Assembly: GCA_002698785.1 (NCBI GenBank)
Contig: PAAG01000007.1
Span: forward strand, 57,074 to 121,073
DNA: 64,000 nucleotides
DNA from: Verrucomicrobiales bacterium
GTDB lineage: Bacteria > Verrucomicrobiota > Verrucomicrobiia > Verrucomicrobiales > DEV007
Reading direction: 5' to 3'
Shown one piece after another: positions 18,365 through 28,600 of the stretch (position 1 is the first letter of the stretch; each line of letters opens with the position of its first letter). The notes beneath the pieces were generated by a model, which was not told the origin of the DNA, ran no database searches, and worked only from the letters and a program-made list of their open reading frames with translations. The position numbers and the translations under genes are program-made.

Positions 18365-19132
18365 TTATGAGTGGCGACGAAGAAACTCATCCGCAAGTGC
18401 TCGGTAGGCTACCGAACCAGAGCAGGATGGGGCATAGTCGATGATAGTTTGTCCGTAACTCGGTGCTTCTCCGAGACGGATATTTCTCGGGATTACGGTC
18501 TCGTAGGTCACTTCAGGGAAATACTCCCGAACATCGTTGATTACCATGGAGGAAAGGTTTGTGCGGCTATCTGCCATGGTCATGACGATTCCTTCGAGAA
18601 CGACGTTCGGATTCGCGCCCGACGCCTTGATCTGCTGGTGTACGCCAACGATCTTGGAAAGTCCTTCAAGGCCGAAATACTCGCATTGGAGAGGGACGAT
18701 CAATTCGTCAGCAGCTGCGAGGGCGGACGTCATGAGAACGCCGAGGGAAGGCGGGCAGTCGATGAGAATGTAGTCTGCGACTTCAGTCTCCTTAAACGGT
18801 GCGAGGAGATTCCGGAGGCGGACAAGGTGGTCGTCGTCTCGTGCCATCTCAATTTCACAACCGGCGAGGTCCATATCGCAGGGAATGAGGGAAAGATTCT
18901 CGTATTTTGAAGAGCGCACCAGGTCTGCGACTCGTCCCCCACCGATCAGCGACTGATAAATGCTTGGGAAATCGCCGGGATTGAAATCAAGCGCACTGGT
19001 CGAGTTCGCCTGGGGATCAAGATCGAGCACGATCACTCTCACGCCACGCTCTGCAAGACAGGCGCCCAGGTTCACCGAGGTTGTGGTTTTTCCAACGCCA
19101 CCTTTCTGGTTGGCAATGGCAATGGTTTTCAT
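18365..19132 (-). CDS. ParA/Soj family ATPase
   Basis: A 255-residue deviant Walker-type ATPase. MKTIAIANQKGGVGKTTT carries the signature-lysine Walker A motif, VIVLDLDPQAN is the A' motif, and DYILIDCPPSLG is Walker B. The length and C-terminus (EAPSYGQTIIDYAPSCSGS) match chromosomal ParA/Soj proteins that act in origin segregation with ParB. No parB follows, since the next gene downstream is secA, so this copy is an orphan here and could instead position another cargo. It is divergent from the carboxypeptidase gene at 19368. Confidence 0.93.
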   Translation of the reverse strand: MKTIAIANQKGGVGKTTTSVNLGACLAERGVRVIVLDLDPQANSTSALDFNPGDFPSIYQSLIGGGRVADLVRSSKYENLSLIPCDMDLAGCEIEMARDDDHLVRLRNLLAPFKETEVADYILIDCPPSLGVLMTSALAAADELIVPLQCEYFGLEGLSKIVGVHQQIKASGANPNVVLEGIVMTMADSRTNLSSMVINDVREYFPEVTYETVIPRNIRLGEAPSYGQTIIDYAPSCSGSVAYRALADEFLRRHS

Positions 19133-19367
19133 AAATAAAACAGGGTCGTAACGAAGTGGGTCGGAAACTTGCCCGATCCTGGCCCAAGAGAAAGAGGAAA
19201 AAGCGCCACTTCCCGTAAAAATTCCGCGATAGCGGATTCATTTCCAAGAACGAAGGGTAACGGGAGAGGCGGAAATACCTCCTTGCAATTGGCGCGAAGC
19301 TTTGTTGTGTATAGAATACTAGAGAACTGGGTGCTGTTTGACTGGCACTGTGTTTCGATTTTGTGCA

Positions 19368-20558
19368 ATGCTACGCATCGGGGTCAGATTCCTGTTTTTT
19401 TTGACGCTTCTGTTCACGTTTTCGGTGGTTGCGAAGGAACCTGCAGCCGAATCTGAGGCTCAGGAAGAGTCTACCAAAGAGGAAGCCGCGGAGGAGAAGG
19501 AAGAGGAAAGCGCCTCGGAGGAAGGTGGATTGGAAGCACTGAAGGGAAAGTCTTCCACCGAATTGCACGAGGAAATGCTGGAAAGGCTGGCTGACCAACT
19601 GTCGCGGCGCATGCGATCGTTGAAAGAGCGAGAGGCCGCCTTGAGGGCCCGGGAAGAAGCCCTTTCTGACCGCGAGAAGCAGGCTGAGGAGCGAGAGCGA
19701 ATGCTGGGTTCCCTTGAGGAGCTAATGCAATTGAGGGAGGAAATCGTAAAGCGACGTGAGAAGCTCCCGCCACCACAGTCCTTCAATGGGCCGGGTGCGC
19801 CGTCGATTTTCGGGCAGTATGCCGCAGTGATTGATGGAAAGACGATGCAGTTTTACCACAAGAAATCTGCCGAGGTGCATACGCCTGTCGCCAGTACCCA
19901 GAAGCTCGTGACCGCGCTGATTGTTTGTCAGGATGGGAGTCTTGATCGGATGGCTACTGTCCCTGAGGAGGTAAAATACATCGAGCCCACGCTGATCGGT
20001 GTGAAGCCCGGGGAGAAATACACTCGGCGTCAGCTACTGACATCTCTCCTTGTTCGCAGCGGAAACGATATCGCTGCGACCCTCGCGATTGATAACGCGG
20101 GTTCGATTGAAGCGTTTGCGGAGAAGATGAACACGTATGCGAAGTACATTGGAATGACCGATTCGAACTTCGTAAACCCGCACGGTCTGCCTGCCGAGGG
20201 GCAGTATTCAACTGCCCGGGATATCGCGATCGCGGCGTTCGAAGCATACCAGGTTCCCGACATTCGTGAGATCATAAAGAAATCCACGTACGAGTTTGTC
20301 TTCAACGACGGAAGCTCGCGGATGCTCTACAACACCAACAAGGTTCTGGGGAAGTTCGAAGGCTGCAACGGTATGAAAACCGGATTCACCTATGCCGCAG
20401 GAAATTGCCTTGTGTGCAGTTGTAGTGTTAACGGCCAAGACAGAATTTCTGTAGTTCTCAAGAGCGCGAGGGGATACGTGTCGGAAGACAGTAAAAAGCT
20501 GCTGCAGTGGTCTCTCGATCTTGAGCTAGGGAAAGAGTTGGCTGCTTTGTCACGGTAG
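19368..20558 (+). CDS. D-alanyl-D-alanine carboxypeptidase (S11) with coiled-coil stalk
   Basis: A 396-residue exported penicillin-binding protein. After a signal or anchor segment (residues 1-22) comes a very acidic stretch (25-52) and a Glu/Arg-rich coiled coil (about 62-133). The S11 serine peptidase domain then has all three active-site motifs: STQK (S176-K179), SGN (231-233) and KTG in GMKTGF. It should trim pentapeptide stems of peptidoglycan. The ATG at 19368 is preferred over 19338 because it starts directly before the hydrophobic segment. The usual C-terminal amphipathic anchor of PBP5-type enzymes is not obvious; the coiled coil may fix the enzyme in place. The convergent histidine kinase ends 12 bp away. 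Confidence 0.9.
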   Translation: MLRIGVRFLFFLTLLFTFSVVAKEPAAESEAQEESTKEEAAEEKEEESASEEGGLEALKGKSSTELHEEMLERLADQLSRRMRSLKEREAALRAREEALSDREKQAEERERMLGSLEELMQLREEIVKRREKLPPPQSFNGPGAPSIFGQYAAVIDGKTMQFYHKKSAEVHTPVASTQKLVTALIVCQDGSLDRMATVPEEVKYIEPTLIGVKPGEKYTRRQLLTSLLVRSGNDIAATLAIDNAGSIEAFAEKMNTYAKYIGMTDSNFVNPHGLPAEGQYSTARDIAIAAFEAYQVPDIREIIKKSTYEFVFNDGSSRMLYNTNKVLGKFEGCNGMKTGFTYAAGNCLVCSCSVNGQDRISVVLKSARGYVSEDSKKLLQWSLDLELGKELAALSR

Positions 20559-20570
20559 GAGCGAGGACAA

Positions 20571-23081
20571 TTACAAGATGGCCGCTTGGGGCGTCTTGTT
20601 CCGTTTGTTTGCGGATTCGAAAGCCTCAACGATGGAGTTTTTCACGTCGGTGACCGAAATCGGTTTGGCCACAAATCCGTTCATTCCACTGGCCATGCAC
20701 GAGTCACGGACACCGGCGAGGGCATGGCCAGTCATCGCAATGATGATTGGCTGGCGGGACAAGCTGAAGTTTTTCCGGATGGACTCCGTGGCATCAATTC
20801 CGCCCATTACAGGCATCTGCAAGTCCATAAACACCAGATCGATGTCGCCTTGATTGACTCGTTCGACTCCCAGTTGGCCGTTGTTGGCGAACTCGATGCT
20901 CTCGTAGCCGATTTTCTCCAGAACCATTCCTGCGATCTTCTGGTTCATGAGAACGTCTTCGACAATCAGGACTTTGGCAGGAAAACGTTCTGCAAACTTC
21001 TTGCCGCTAAGGGACGGATCTTCGTGATTTGGATTGAACGCTTCTCCTGACACCTCGACACCACGCTTGCGCTCTACCATTGTCACCAAATCCCGGAGGA
21101 GTTTCAACTCGGATAGTGGTTTGAACAGGGTGCGGACGAGGCGATTCTTTTCCTCATCAATTCGGATACTGCTTTCGCCTACCGAGGAAAGAACAATGCA
21201 GGGGATGGACGCTTCGATCAATCGCTGCATGAATACTGCCATCGTCTGTTTGCTGTCGAAGCCCATTAAATCAACGATCACGATGTCAGGAGCAAAATTG
21301 GCAACCTGGCCAGCCACTTCGGGGGTGTAGCCGGGGGCGATGTGCGGTGTCATCTCCCAACCTCTAACGTAGGTGTGAATCAGTTGCGAAAGCACTTCGT
21401 TTCTTGTCAGAATTACGCAGGACTTCCCATGGAGGGGCTTCTGGTTTTCGATTTGATGTTGAGGCTTGATAGAACCCTGCTGCGGCACCTCCCGGAAAGG
21501 AAGGTCGAAGTAGAATTCGGAACCCTTGCCGACATCGCTGGCGACATCAAGGCTTCCACCGAAAAGCATACAAAGCTTTCTGCTGATTGCGAGGCCGAGG
21601 CCGGTGCCGCCGAACTTACGTGTTGTCGATGCATCCGCCTGAGTGAAGGCCTCGAAGATGCGTTCCTGATTTTCCGGCGCGATCCCAATTCCTGAATCTT
21701 TCACCGTGATTCGAATCATCGGCTGGCTACCGTGTTTCATTTCCCTCGTGGTCATCCGTGCAGTGATGACGACTTCACCCTGGTTGGTGAACTTCATCGC
21801 ATTCCCAACCAGGTTTACGAGAACTTGCTTCAATCGTTCGCGGTCTCCAAAAATGGAATTAGGCACCTGCCTTTCGATGTAGTAGAGGAGTTCCAACTGA
21901 CTCTCTGAAGCGTAGTAGGCGAACATTTCAATGGTCTCCTCGATCAACTCCACGAGGTCCACTGGCTCGTTCTCCATCTCCATCTTCTCTGACTCCAGTT
22001 TGGAGAAATCGAGGACATCGTTGATGAGATGGACGAGTGATTCACCACTTGTCTGCATGATCTGAACGAGTTCCTGCTGCTCGTGGGTGAGCTTTGTCTC
22101 GAGAAGTAGGCTCGTCGTGCCGATAATGCCGTTCATCGGAGTCCGGATTTCGTGGCTCATGTTTGCCAGGAAGTCTGATTTTGCCTCCTGCGCGACTTCC
22201 GCCTGTCGTTTTGCAATCTGAATCTGCTCGATGGACTCGTGAAACTGGTTGGTTGTCTTGCGAAGGCTCTCAGCCATCCGGTTGAAAGAGGCGTGGATAC
22301 GCTCAATCTCGGGGGGGCCGCTTTCGGTGAGTCGATAGTCGTATCTTCCTTCTGCGACGGTATGCATCCCTTTGGCGAGTCCCTGCATTCGTTGCGTGAT
22401 CCACGCACCCATGAAGATGAGGGAGGCCAGGAGTGGTACAATTCCCACCAGAGGGAAGAGATGGCGCATTTGAATAATTTGGCTCACCTCGAACAATTCG
22501 GGTGACACCTCTGTCTGCACGATGAGGTGAGCGCGGTCGCCGTAGAGAGTGAGAGGGAATGCCGCGACGAGGCGTGTGGAATCGCCATTTCCAAATGCGG
22601 CTCGCAATGCATTTGTTGCTGTGGACAGGTTCTCTATTTCTTCTGAGAACCCCCAGATGACAGGGCGTTGGGTGCTAGCTGCTTCCATCAGCAGGGCGGA
22701 CATTTCGAAGTTCGGTTGCTCTTCGAATGAATCCGTTTGGAACGAGAAGACGCTCTTTGGAGATCCTGATTCAGGATCATGAAGGAGAATATCGATCTTG
22801 GCGTCTTCGGTCTTCTCCAGATTGTAGTTGAGAGAAGCTGCAAAGGATCTGGCTAGCCCGGGCGAGTCTGGAGTGGAACTGGCAAGGTCCTCCACTACCT
22901 TTGGAGTCAAACGCTGAGCGAATTCTGCACATTTTGATGAGAAATCCGACTTCAGAATCAGACGCTTATTCTTTGCTTCGTGAAGGTAGGTTACGCCGAG
23001 ACCTAAAGCGGCACCCATCGCCGCCATCAACAGGCTGGCGACAACCAACGAAACTCCCAACGATGGCTTCCAGGACAACAT
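20571..23081 (-). CDS. Hybrid sensor histidine kinase with two receiver domains
   Basis: An 836-residue membrane kinase. TM1 is at about 13-33, a periplasmic sensor at 35-205, TM2 at 208-228 and a HAMP domain at 230-285. HisKA has the phospho-acceptor His310 ([12 protein letters not shown]), and HATPase has the N box (NLVGNAMKF), DSGIGI and [11 protein letters not shown] first receiver-like domain (552-670) keeps an Asp at 604 but lacks the acidic pocket at its start. A complete C-terminal receiver (702-820) has Asp753 in [12 protein letters not shown]. No separate response regulator or output gene is adjacent, so a phosphotransfer protein elsewhere is likely. The signal sensed is unknown. 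Confidence 0.95.
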   Translation of the reverse strand: MLSWKPSLGVSLVVASLLMAAMGAALGLGVTYLHEAKNKRLILKSDFSSKCAEFAQRLTPKVVEDLASSTPDSPGLARSFAASLNYNLEKTEDAKIDILLHDPESGSPKSVFSFQTDSFEEQPNFEMSALLMEAASTQRPVIWGFSEEIENLSTATNALRAAFGNGDSTRLVAAFPLTLYGDRAHLIVQTEVSPELFEVSQIIQMRHLFPLVGIVPLLASLIFMGAWITQRMQGLAKGMHTVAEGRYDYRLTESGPPEIERIHASFNRMAESLRKTTNQFHESIEQIQIAKRQAEVAQEAKSDFLANMSHEIRTPMNGIIGTTSLLLETKLTHEQQELVQIMQTSGESLVHLINDVLDFSKLESEKMEMENEPVDLVELIEETIEMFAYYASESQLELLYYIERQVPNSIFGDRERLKQVLVNLVGNAMKFTNQGEVVITARMTTREMKHGSQPMIRITVKDSGIGIAPENQERIFEAFTQADASTTRKFGGTGLGLAISRKLCMLFGGSLDVASDVGKGSEFYFDLPFREVPQQGSIKPQHQIENQKPLHGKSCVILTRNEVLSQLIHTYVRGWEMTPHIAPGYTPEVAGQVANFAPDIVIVDLMGFDSKQTMAVFMQRLIEASIPCIVLSSVGESSIRIDEEKNRLVRTLFKPLSELKLLRDLVTMVERKRGVEVSGEAFNPNHEDPSLSGKKFAERFPAKVLIVEDVLMNQKIAGMVLEKIGYESIEFANNGQLGVERVNQGDIDLVFMDLQMPVMGGIDATESIRKNFSLSRQPIIIAMTGHALAGVRDSCMASGMNGFVAKPISVTDVKNSIVEAFESANKRNKTPQAAIL

Positions 23082-23263
23082 TTATTGAAAATCTCCAAAA
23101 TTTACCCAGATTTCAAAGAATTTCCATAAATAAAGATAACTTTTATAAAATATTGAGAGGCCGAAACGCTTTTCTCGATTTCTCGACAGTTTGAGTTCCC
23201 GTTCGAGTCAAAGGCGATCTAATTCCCCTTTGGTGGGAGGGGAAATCACCGAAAGAGGATGAC

Positions 23264-23647
23264 TTATGTCTGATAAAAGTAATTCTTCACTTCGGGTTTA
23301 ATCCAGAAGATCAGGAGAGGGACTGAGAACACTATTGTGCAGCCGCTCAAGCCAATGCAGATCATGACCATATGGAATACCCAGGCTGCCTTTGAGGGGC
23401 GAAGAAAAAATCCAATTACGCAGGGAAGGGCGAAGATCAGCCCTGTAACCAGATAGATTCCACCCATAATTTGTGGAGGCACTCCGTCGAGGTCTTCGGC
23501 GGACAGAAATCCGCCGAACAGGATCAATGCCCCCATTCCGGCTGCGAAGAGAAAGAGAAGTAGCAGGAACGCCAGGTAAGCCTTGTACCAGACGACCACT
23601 TGTGGGCGGGCGCTCTTGACTGAGAGGTGGGGGGACTGGGACGACAT
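23264..23647 (-). CDS. Four-TM membrane protein of unknown function
   Basis: A 127-residue protein with a short polar N-terminus (SSQSPHLSVKSARPQ) and hydrophobic segments at about 20-48, 60-82 and 88-118, the last long enough for two passes. I do not recognise it. It follows the BNR-repeat gene by 30 bp and may belong to the moaD-like/BNR transcript. Downstream, before the histidine kinase, lie about 180 bp with an imperfect stem (TTCCCCT/AGGGGAA near 23222-23247) but no U tract. Confidence 0.7.
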   Translation of the reverse strand: MSSQSPHLSVKSARPQVVVWYKAYLAFLLLLFLFAAGMGALILFGGFLSAEDLDGVPPQIMGGIYLVTGLIFALPCVIGFFLRPSKAAWVFHMVMICIGLSGCTIVFSVPLLIFWIKPEVKNYFYQT

Positions 23648-23677
23648 GAAATTTGTTCCGGCAATTTGAGGTCTTCG

Positions 23678-24784
23678 TCAAGATTTTGCGAATCGCACAC
23701 AGTATATCGGCGGCAAATGAGCAGACAGATTTTCCCATGATTCGCCTCCGTCTTCACTGATCCAGATCGAACCCGTGGTCGACCCCATGACGAGAAGGTC
23801 TCCGGAATCGTCGACGTCGAGGCCATGCCGGTAAACGAGATCGTAGGCGGGGGAAGGGGGAAGCCCGGTGTCGTGCGAGATGAATGTTTTGCCGCCGTCA
23901 GTTGTTTTGTTGACCACCAGCTTGCCGTCGGTTGGATAACGGAATTCGTCTTTTTTAGCAGGAACAAACCAGGCGGTTTCAGGATCTTTTGGGTGAACTG
24001 AAACTGCAAAGCCAAATCCTGACGGAGCCACATCATCAATGTAGTCCCAAGTTTCCGAATCGTTCGTTGTACGGAAAATACCACCGTGATGCTGTGTCCA
24101 CATTTGGTCGGGAGCGGAGGGGCAGCGAACGGTGCGATGTGGATCCTGGATTTCGGGATTCGTTTCGCGTTCGCCGGGGACAAATTCGTAGAACATCCCG
24201 TGGGCGGACTGGTTCCAGCTCTTGCCGCCATCGCGGGTTCTCCAGACACCCCCGCAGGAGATGGCGACGGCAATATCGTCCTGATCGGCAGGATTGACTT
24301 CGATGGAGTGGATTCCGGGATTGTCGTATCCTCCTCCGAACCATTGGCTTCGCTCCGGTTTATCCCAGAGTGCTCGGTTCAGTTCCCAGCTGGAGCCCCG
24401 GTCCGTTGATTGGAAAAGTCCGCCGGGGATAGTGCCGCACCAAAGCGAGCCGTCTTTGCCAGGCTCTAGCGACCACACCTTTTCGAGGCTCCAGGGGATG
24501 ACCTTCTGGCTCATTGTGTTGATGGTGTCAGGAACGTCGTCCGGTTTTGGGGGATAGGTGGGGGGATCGAGTTCGGTCCAGGTTGAACCAGCGTTTTCGG
24601 AGCGATGCATCTTGGTTCCGAAGTGGCCATGCTCTACGGCAGCGTAGAGAGTTCCGTCTCGTGGATCGGGAAGAAACATTGGGACAGAATCGCCGAGGAA
24701 AGATGGTTCACCCATGGTCCAGCCGGTGTCGGTTTTTGAGAAGGGGAAAAAGCCTTTGCGTGTGCCTACGTAGAAGGTGCTCAT
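23678..24784 (-). CDS. BNR/sialidase-like beta-propeller protein
   Basis: A 368-residue protein with repeated Asp-box-like motifs typical of BNR/sialidase propellers (SENAGSTWTELD, STDRGSSWELN, TRDGGKSWNQS, TTDGGKTFISHD, SEDGGESWENL). No signal peptide is seen, so it is probably cytoplasmic. The Arg triad of real sialidases is not evident, so glycosidase activity is doubtful; proteins of this type are often annotated as exo-alpha-sialidase or WD40/YVTN/BNR-like. It starts 18 bp after the stop of a MoaD/ThiS-like gene, which points to a joint function. Confidence 0.85.
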   Translation of the reverse strand: MSTFYVGTRKGFFPFSKTDTGWTMGEPSFLGDSVPMFLPDPRDGTLYAAVEHGHFGTKMHRSENAGSTWTELDPPTYPPKPDDVPDTINTMSQKVIPWSLEKVWSLEPGKDGSLWCGTIPGGLFQSTDRGSSWELNRALWDKPERSQWFGGGYDNPGIHSIEVNPADQDDIAVAISCGGVWRTRDGGKSWNQSAHGMFYEFVPGERETNPEIQDPHRTVRCPSAPDQMWTQHHGGIFRTTNDSETWDYIDDVAPSGFGFAVSVHPKDPETAWFVPAKKDEFRYPTDGKLVVNKTTDGGKTFISHDTGLPPSPAYDLVYRHGLDVDDSGDLLVMGSTTGSIWISEDGGESWENLSAHLPPIYCVRFAKS

Positions 24785-24802
24785 GTTAGTGAAAGCTTGG
24801 GG

Positions 24803-25072
24803 TTATCCTCCGGAGAGGGCTTGCAGGACAAATATCTCGGATGCGTGGGTTACGGGATCGGACATGGCGGTGCGGTCGCGGATTGGTTCGCCGTCGAGGA
24901 TGATGGCGATGTGCTGCCGGACGGCACCGGTGTCTTCGAGCAAGTAGCTGCGCAGTTTGGGATGACGGGAAAAGACGTTCTCGAGGCATTCCGCAACGGA
25001 CGTGCCCTCCGCGGTGCATTCCGATACATCGACGTGTCTTCTGAGATTCTGTGTCAGCACTACTCGCGGCAT
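24803..25072 (-). CDS. MoaD/ThiS-like ubiquitin-fold sulfur carrier
   Basis: An 89-residue beta-grasp protein. It begins MPRVVLTQNLRRHVDV and ends in the essential diglycine (VLQALSGG), the C-terminal group that is adenylated and thiocarboxylated in MoaD and ThiS. IILDGEPIRD and the spacing to GG match the family. The ATG at 25072 gives normal MoaD length; an upstream in-frame ATG at 25117 would add 15 residues without family support. No moaE, moeB or thiamine gene is near; the only partner is the BNR propeller 18 bp downstream. A sulfur-transfer or ubiquitin-like conjugation role is possible. Confidence 0.83.
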   Translation of the reverse strand: MPRVVLTQNLRRHVDVSECTAEGTSVAECLENVFSRHPKLRSYLLEDTGAVRQHIAIILDGEPIRDRTAMSDPVTHASEIFVLQALSGG

Positions 25073-25625
25073 CTGGGGTACAGGGTATCGATTTGGATTC
25101 CGGATGGCAATTGCCAATATAGGAACAGACAGCGGTTCCTTTTGGTACTCGGTTCAAAATGAGGGGAAATGATGGGGTTTTCGTTTTTCTATCATTTTCC
25201 AATTAAGTGATTCATTATGAGTGGGTTGAGTTTGTTTATCGGCCATCATTTTCCGATTTTTTCGTCTTTTTGGAGATTTGAGGCTCAGGGTGGGAGGCGA
25301 TGGAGGTGTGCGGTGTTTATTCTAACAAAAACACAATTAGTTGTCGAGGCGTTCGTTTTTCGGTGCTGTTTTGCGATTGTGGGCTCTGGGGACAAAGCTG
25401 GACCGGTGATCGCAAAAGCGGCGTAGCGGTGCGGCTCTATTCTCAGTCCATAGAAAATGGGGAATTCTGCTGATTGGAGTGGCCTTTTGGGGAGGCGGGG
25501 ATGAAAGAGCGAATCCGGGGTCGAAGCCCCCGGCTACAGGGACTGTCTGGCGATTCGTGTCGTGTGAGATGGTGGGGGACGTTTCCTGGTCGACTGGTGG
25601 TGAGGCGCTCTCACTTTCGGGTTCT
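25073..25625. other. Intergenic region without a convincing gene
   Basis: About 550 bp between the MoaD-like gene and the stop of the WD40 kinase. Open frames here are short, without ribosome sites or recognisable protein character. The AT-rich part near 25170-25260 presumably carries the promoter of the MoaD-like gene. The only distinct element is the hairpin repeat at 25504-25540. Confidence 0.6.
25504..25540. repeat. Interspersed 37-bp hairpin repeat, copy 1
   Basis: The element AAAGAGCGAATCCGGGG..GGCTACAGG recurs at 29619-29655 in the same orientation with 35 of 37 bases identical by hand count. It contains CCGGGG-7-CCCCGG, a strong stem. It lies 85 bp downstream of the stop of the kinase gene. 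The two copies bracket the sigma factor-kinase pair. Confidence 0.8.
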
Positions 25626-28600
25626 TCACTCCGTCCGCCAGATGCGGAGCTGACCGTCTTCGTCGCAGCTGGCGAGGGTGTTGCCGTCTGGGCTCCAGGA
25701 GACGCGGCGGACGCGTAAGCGGTGTCCTGACAAGACCGCCATTATTTCCCGGTTTGAGAGATCCCAGATGCGTATGGTGCGATCGGCGGATGCGCTGGCG
25801 ATTCTCTGCCCGTCGGGGGAAATGTCGACATCGGTGAGTCCGGCGGTATGACCGCTCAGGGTGGCGAGGTGTTCGCCGCCGGGAAAGCGGAAGAGGTGGA
25901 TCTGCCCGTCGGATGCTCCCGCGACGACGGTGGTTCCGTCAGGATCGAAATCGAGTCCGGCGACCTGATGCGAGTCGACCGTGGCAAAGTGGCGCACTTC
26001 TTTCGTCTCGATATCGAGATGGGAGATCTCGCCACCCACGTTGTGGTAGAAGAGGACTGTTCGATCATCGTGAGGATGAGGCAGGGCGATCTTGATCGGG
26101 TTTCGGTGGAGAGCGTTATGGTGAGTGTATACGATTTCCTCCTTTTCGATGCTGGCGATCAAGATGCCTTCACTCGCTGTCCCTGCGATCCAGGGAAGGG
26201 TGGGAAAGCGTGAAATTCGCTGGGGAGCTGGCGTTTGCTCGTAGCCTGCGATTTCGCGGATGTTTTGAAATGCGGTATCGGCTACGGCGAGTTTTAAGTT
26301 GTGATAGAAGGCGAGCTCTTCGCCGTTCGGCATCCAGCGAATGTCTGCCGAGGGTGTTCCCGGAATGGGAGAATGCGTGACGAGTGGAGGCACCGATTCG
26401 GTGTCGACGACGAGTGCTTCCTCGAATCCGGCAACCACCTTCTTCCCGTCGTCCGACCAGCCTAGTCCAAAGAGGGGACTGTTGCCGGTGGTGCGAAAGG
26501 TGTCGGCTTCTTGCAGAGGGCGAAGCCGCATTTCTCCGTTCCCACTGAAGGAATAGAAATGCTCGTTGTCGATCCAGTAGGTAGCACGAACCAGCATTCC
26601 CGATTCGAAAACGGTGGAAACTCGTTCGAAAGATTCTGCGTTCCAGACGGGAATGGCTGCTTCCGGGCCGATGGTAGTGAAGTGCAAGCTGTCGGGAGAC
26701 CAGGCGATTTCGGCGACGTTTGTCTGGTGGGCGTCCCGTGCCGCGGAGAGGTGTTGCTTTTTGATGTCGAGTATTCTAACGGAACCTGAATCATAGCCGA
26801 TGGCGGCCCATCTTCCATCGGGGGAAATAGAAAACGCTCTTACTTCGTGTGGAGCTGCGCTTTTTGTGAGGGGTGCCTCGGGTTGTGCGGGATCATGCGG
26901 GACCAGCACGATTTTTCCCGATTGCCGGATGAGGAGGAGTCCGCTTCCGTCGGGCATCCAGTCGAAAAACTGGTTTTCCCTCTGTGGAGCGACCGATACT
27001 TCGCGAAGGACGTTTCCTGTTTCGATGTTTACCACTTCCACGACTCGCCGGGAGCGGTCGAAGCGGGCGAGAACAGCCGGGATGTCGCTCCAGGCAATGA
27101 AGGCTTCTTTCTCCTGATATGGCCACTTCAGGAGTTCGTTTCCGGTGAGGGTATGGAATATCTTCCACTGCAGGGGGGACGAGAGTCGCGCGGCAAGATA
27201 CTCGCCATTGGCTGAGAAGCGGACCTTCTCGATCTTTCCTTTTTCTGGGCGCAGTACCCAGAGCAGATCGTCCGGCGACTCTTTTGTGGCGACCCGAAGG
27301 CCGCCCGGACCGCTCGCCGCGAAGTGGATGCCGTCGGGGTGGAGGGCAAAGGCGGAGAAGTACCTGCCGTAGATTTCGATTTTTTCGGCGGGCTGGTTCA
27401 GTCGATGGTGAAAATGGCGCCATTCCCATCCGCACAGCGGGTCGCCTTCCCATCGGTCGACCAGTTCCTTTACCCGGTGCCTGCCGTTCGGTTCGTCGAG
27501 GGCGAGGCTGGTCTGGATCATCTCCGAGGAATACAGTTCCTGGCGCAGCAGTTCTTCGCTTTTTTCCGCCCGTCCTTGAGCCTGTACTGCGTCGTCTCGC
27601 AGGGCATTTTGCTTCAGTGCTATGAGTGGGCCTCCTACGGCGAGTGTCAGGACTAACAATCCCGCCAGTCCCGTGACGGTGGCGTGAAGGGGTTTTCTCC
27701 GTGCCCAGCGAAGGGCGCGTTGGGCTGGGGGAACGGGGCGGGCGGTGACGGGTTTATGATCAAGCCAGCGCTCGAGGTCTTCTGCGAATGTCAGGGCGGA
27801 GTCGTAGCGGTGGGAGGGATCTTTTTCGAGGCACTTGAGAACGACCGCTTCGAGGTCGGCGTCGCGTTTTCCGTCGGGAAAGCGGAGGCGCGAGGGGGCG
27901 TCTTCGGCGATGCGGCGGAGGAGGTCTGCGGTCGAGTTTCCCTGGATCGGAAGCTCGCCGGTGAGGAGTTGGTAGAAAACCGCACCGAGGCTATAGACGT
28001 CCGATGCGGTGGTGATGTTCGTGCCGGCGGCCTGTTCCGGCGACATGTATTGCGGGGTGCCGAGGACCTGTCCGGTGAGGGTGAGAGGGGAGTCGGCGTC
28101 GGAATCTTCGAGCGATTTTGCGAGGCCGAAGTCCGCGACGTAGGGCTCGCCCGATTCGCGGTCGATGAGAATGTTCGACGGCTTGATGTCGCGATGGAGA
28201 ATGCCGTTGCGATGCGCGGCGTGGACGGCTCGGGCCACGGTCGCCATCAGGCGCGCGGCGCGGCGGGGATCGCCGGTGAATTCGTTTTTGCACTCCGACA
28301 GCGGTGGGCCGTCGATCCACTGCATCGCGAGGTAGGGCTGTTCGTCGGCTTCGCCCACTTCGTAAATGGTGACCACGTTAGGGTGATCGATGGAGGCGAC
28401 GGCTTCCGCCTCGCGCCGGAAGCGCGCCATTTCCTCGTCGGTGGCGAGGAGGCTGGAGGGGAGGAGTTTCAGTGCGATGTCGCGGCGCAGTTTCGTGTCG
28501 TGGGCGCGAAAGACGAGTCCCATGCCGCCGCGGCCGATCCGTTCGCGGATCTGGTAGTGGGCGATGTCCATGCCCTGCGCGAAGGATTCCGACGGGGAAG

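Noticed and set aside
23222..23247. Terminator after the four-TM protein gene
   Set aside because: There is a stem TTCCCCT/AGGGGAA but no T tract, so I left it out as a feature.
23678..24784. Active sialidase
   Set aside because: Asp-box repeats are clear, but there is no signal peptide and no evident Arg triad.
25217..25426. A short gene upstream of the MoaD-like gene
   Set aside because: The 69-codon frame has no ribosome site and an unlikely composition.
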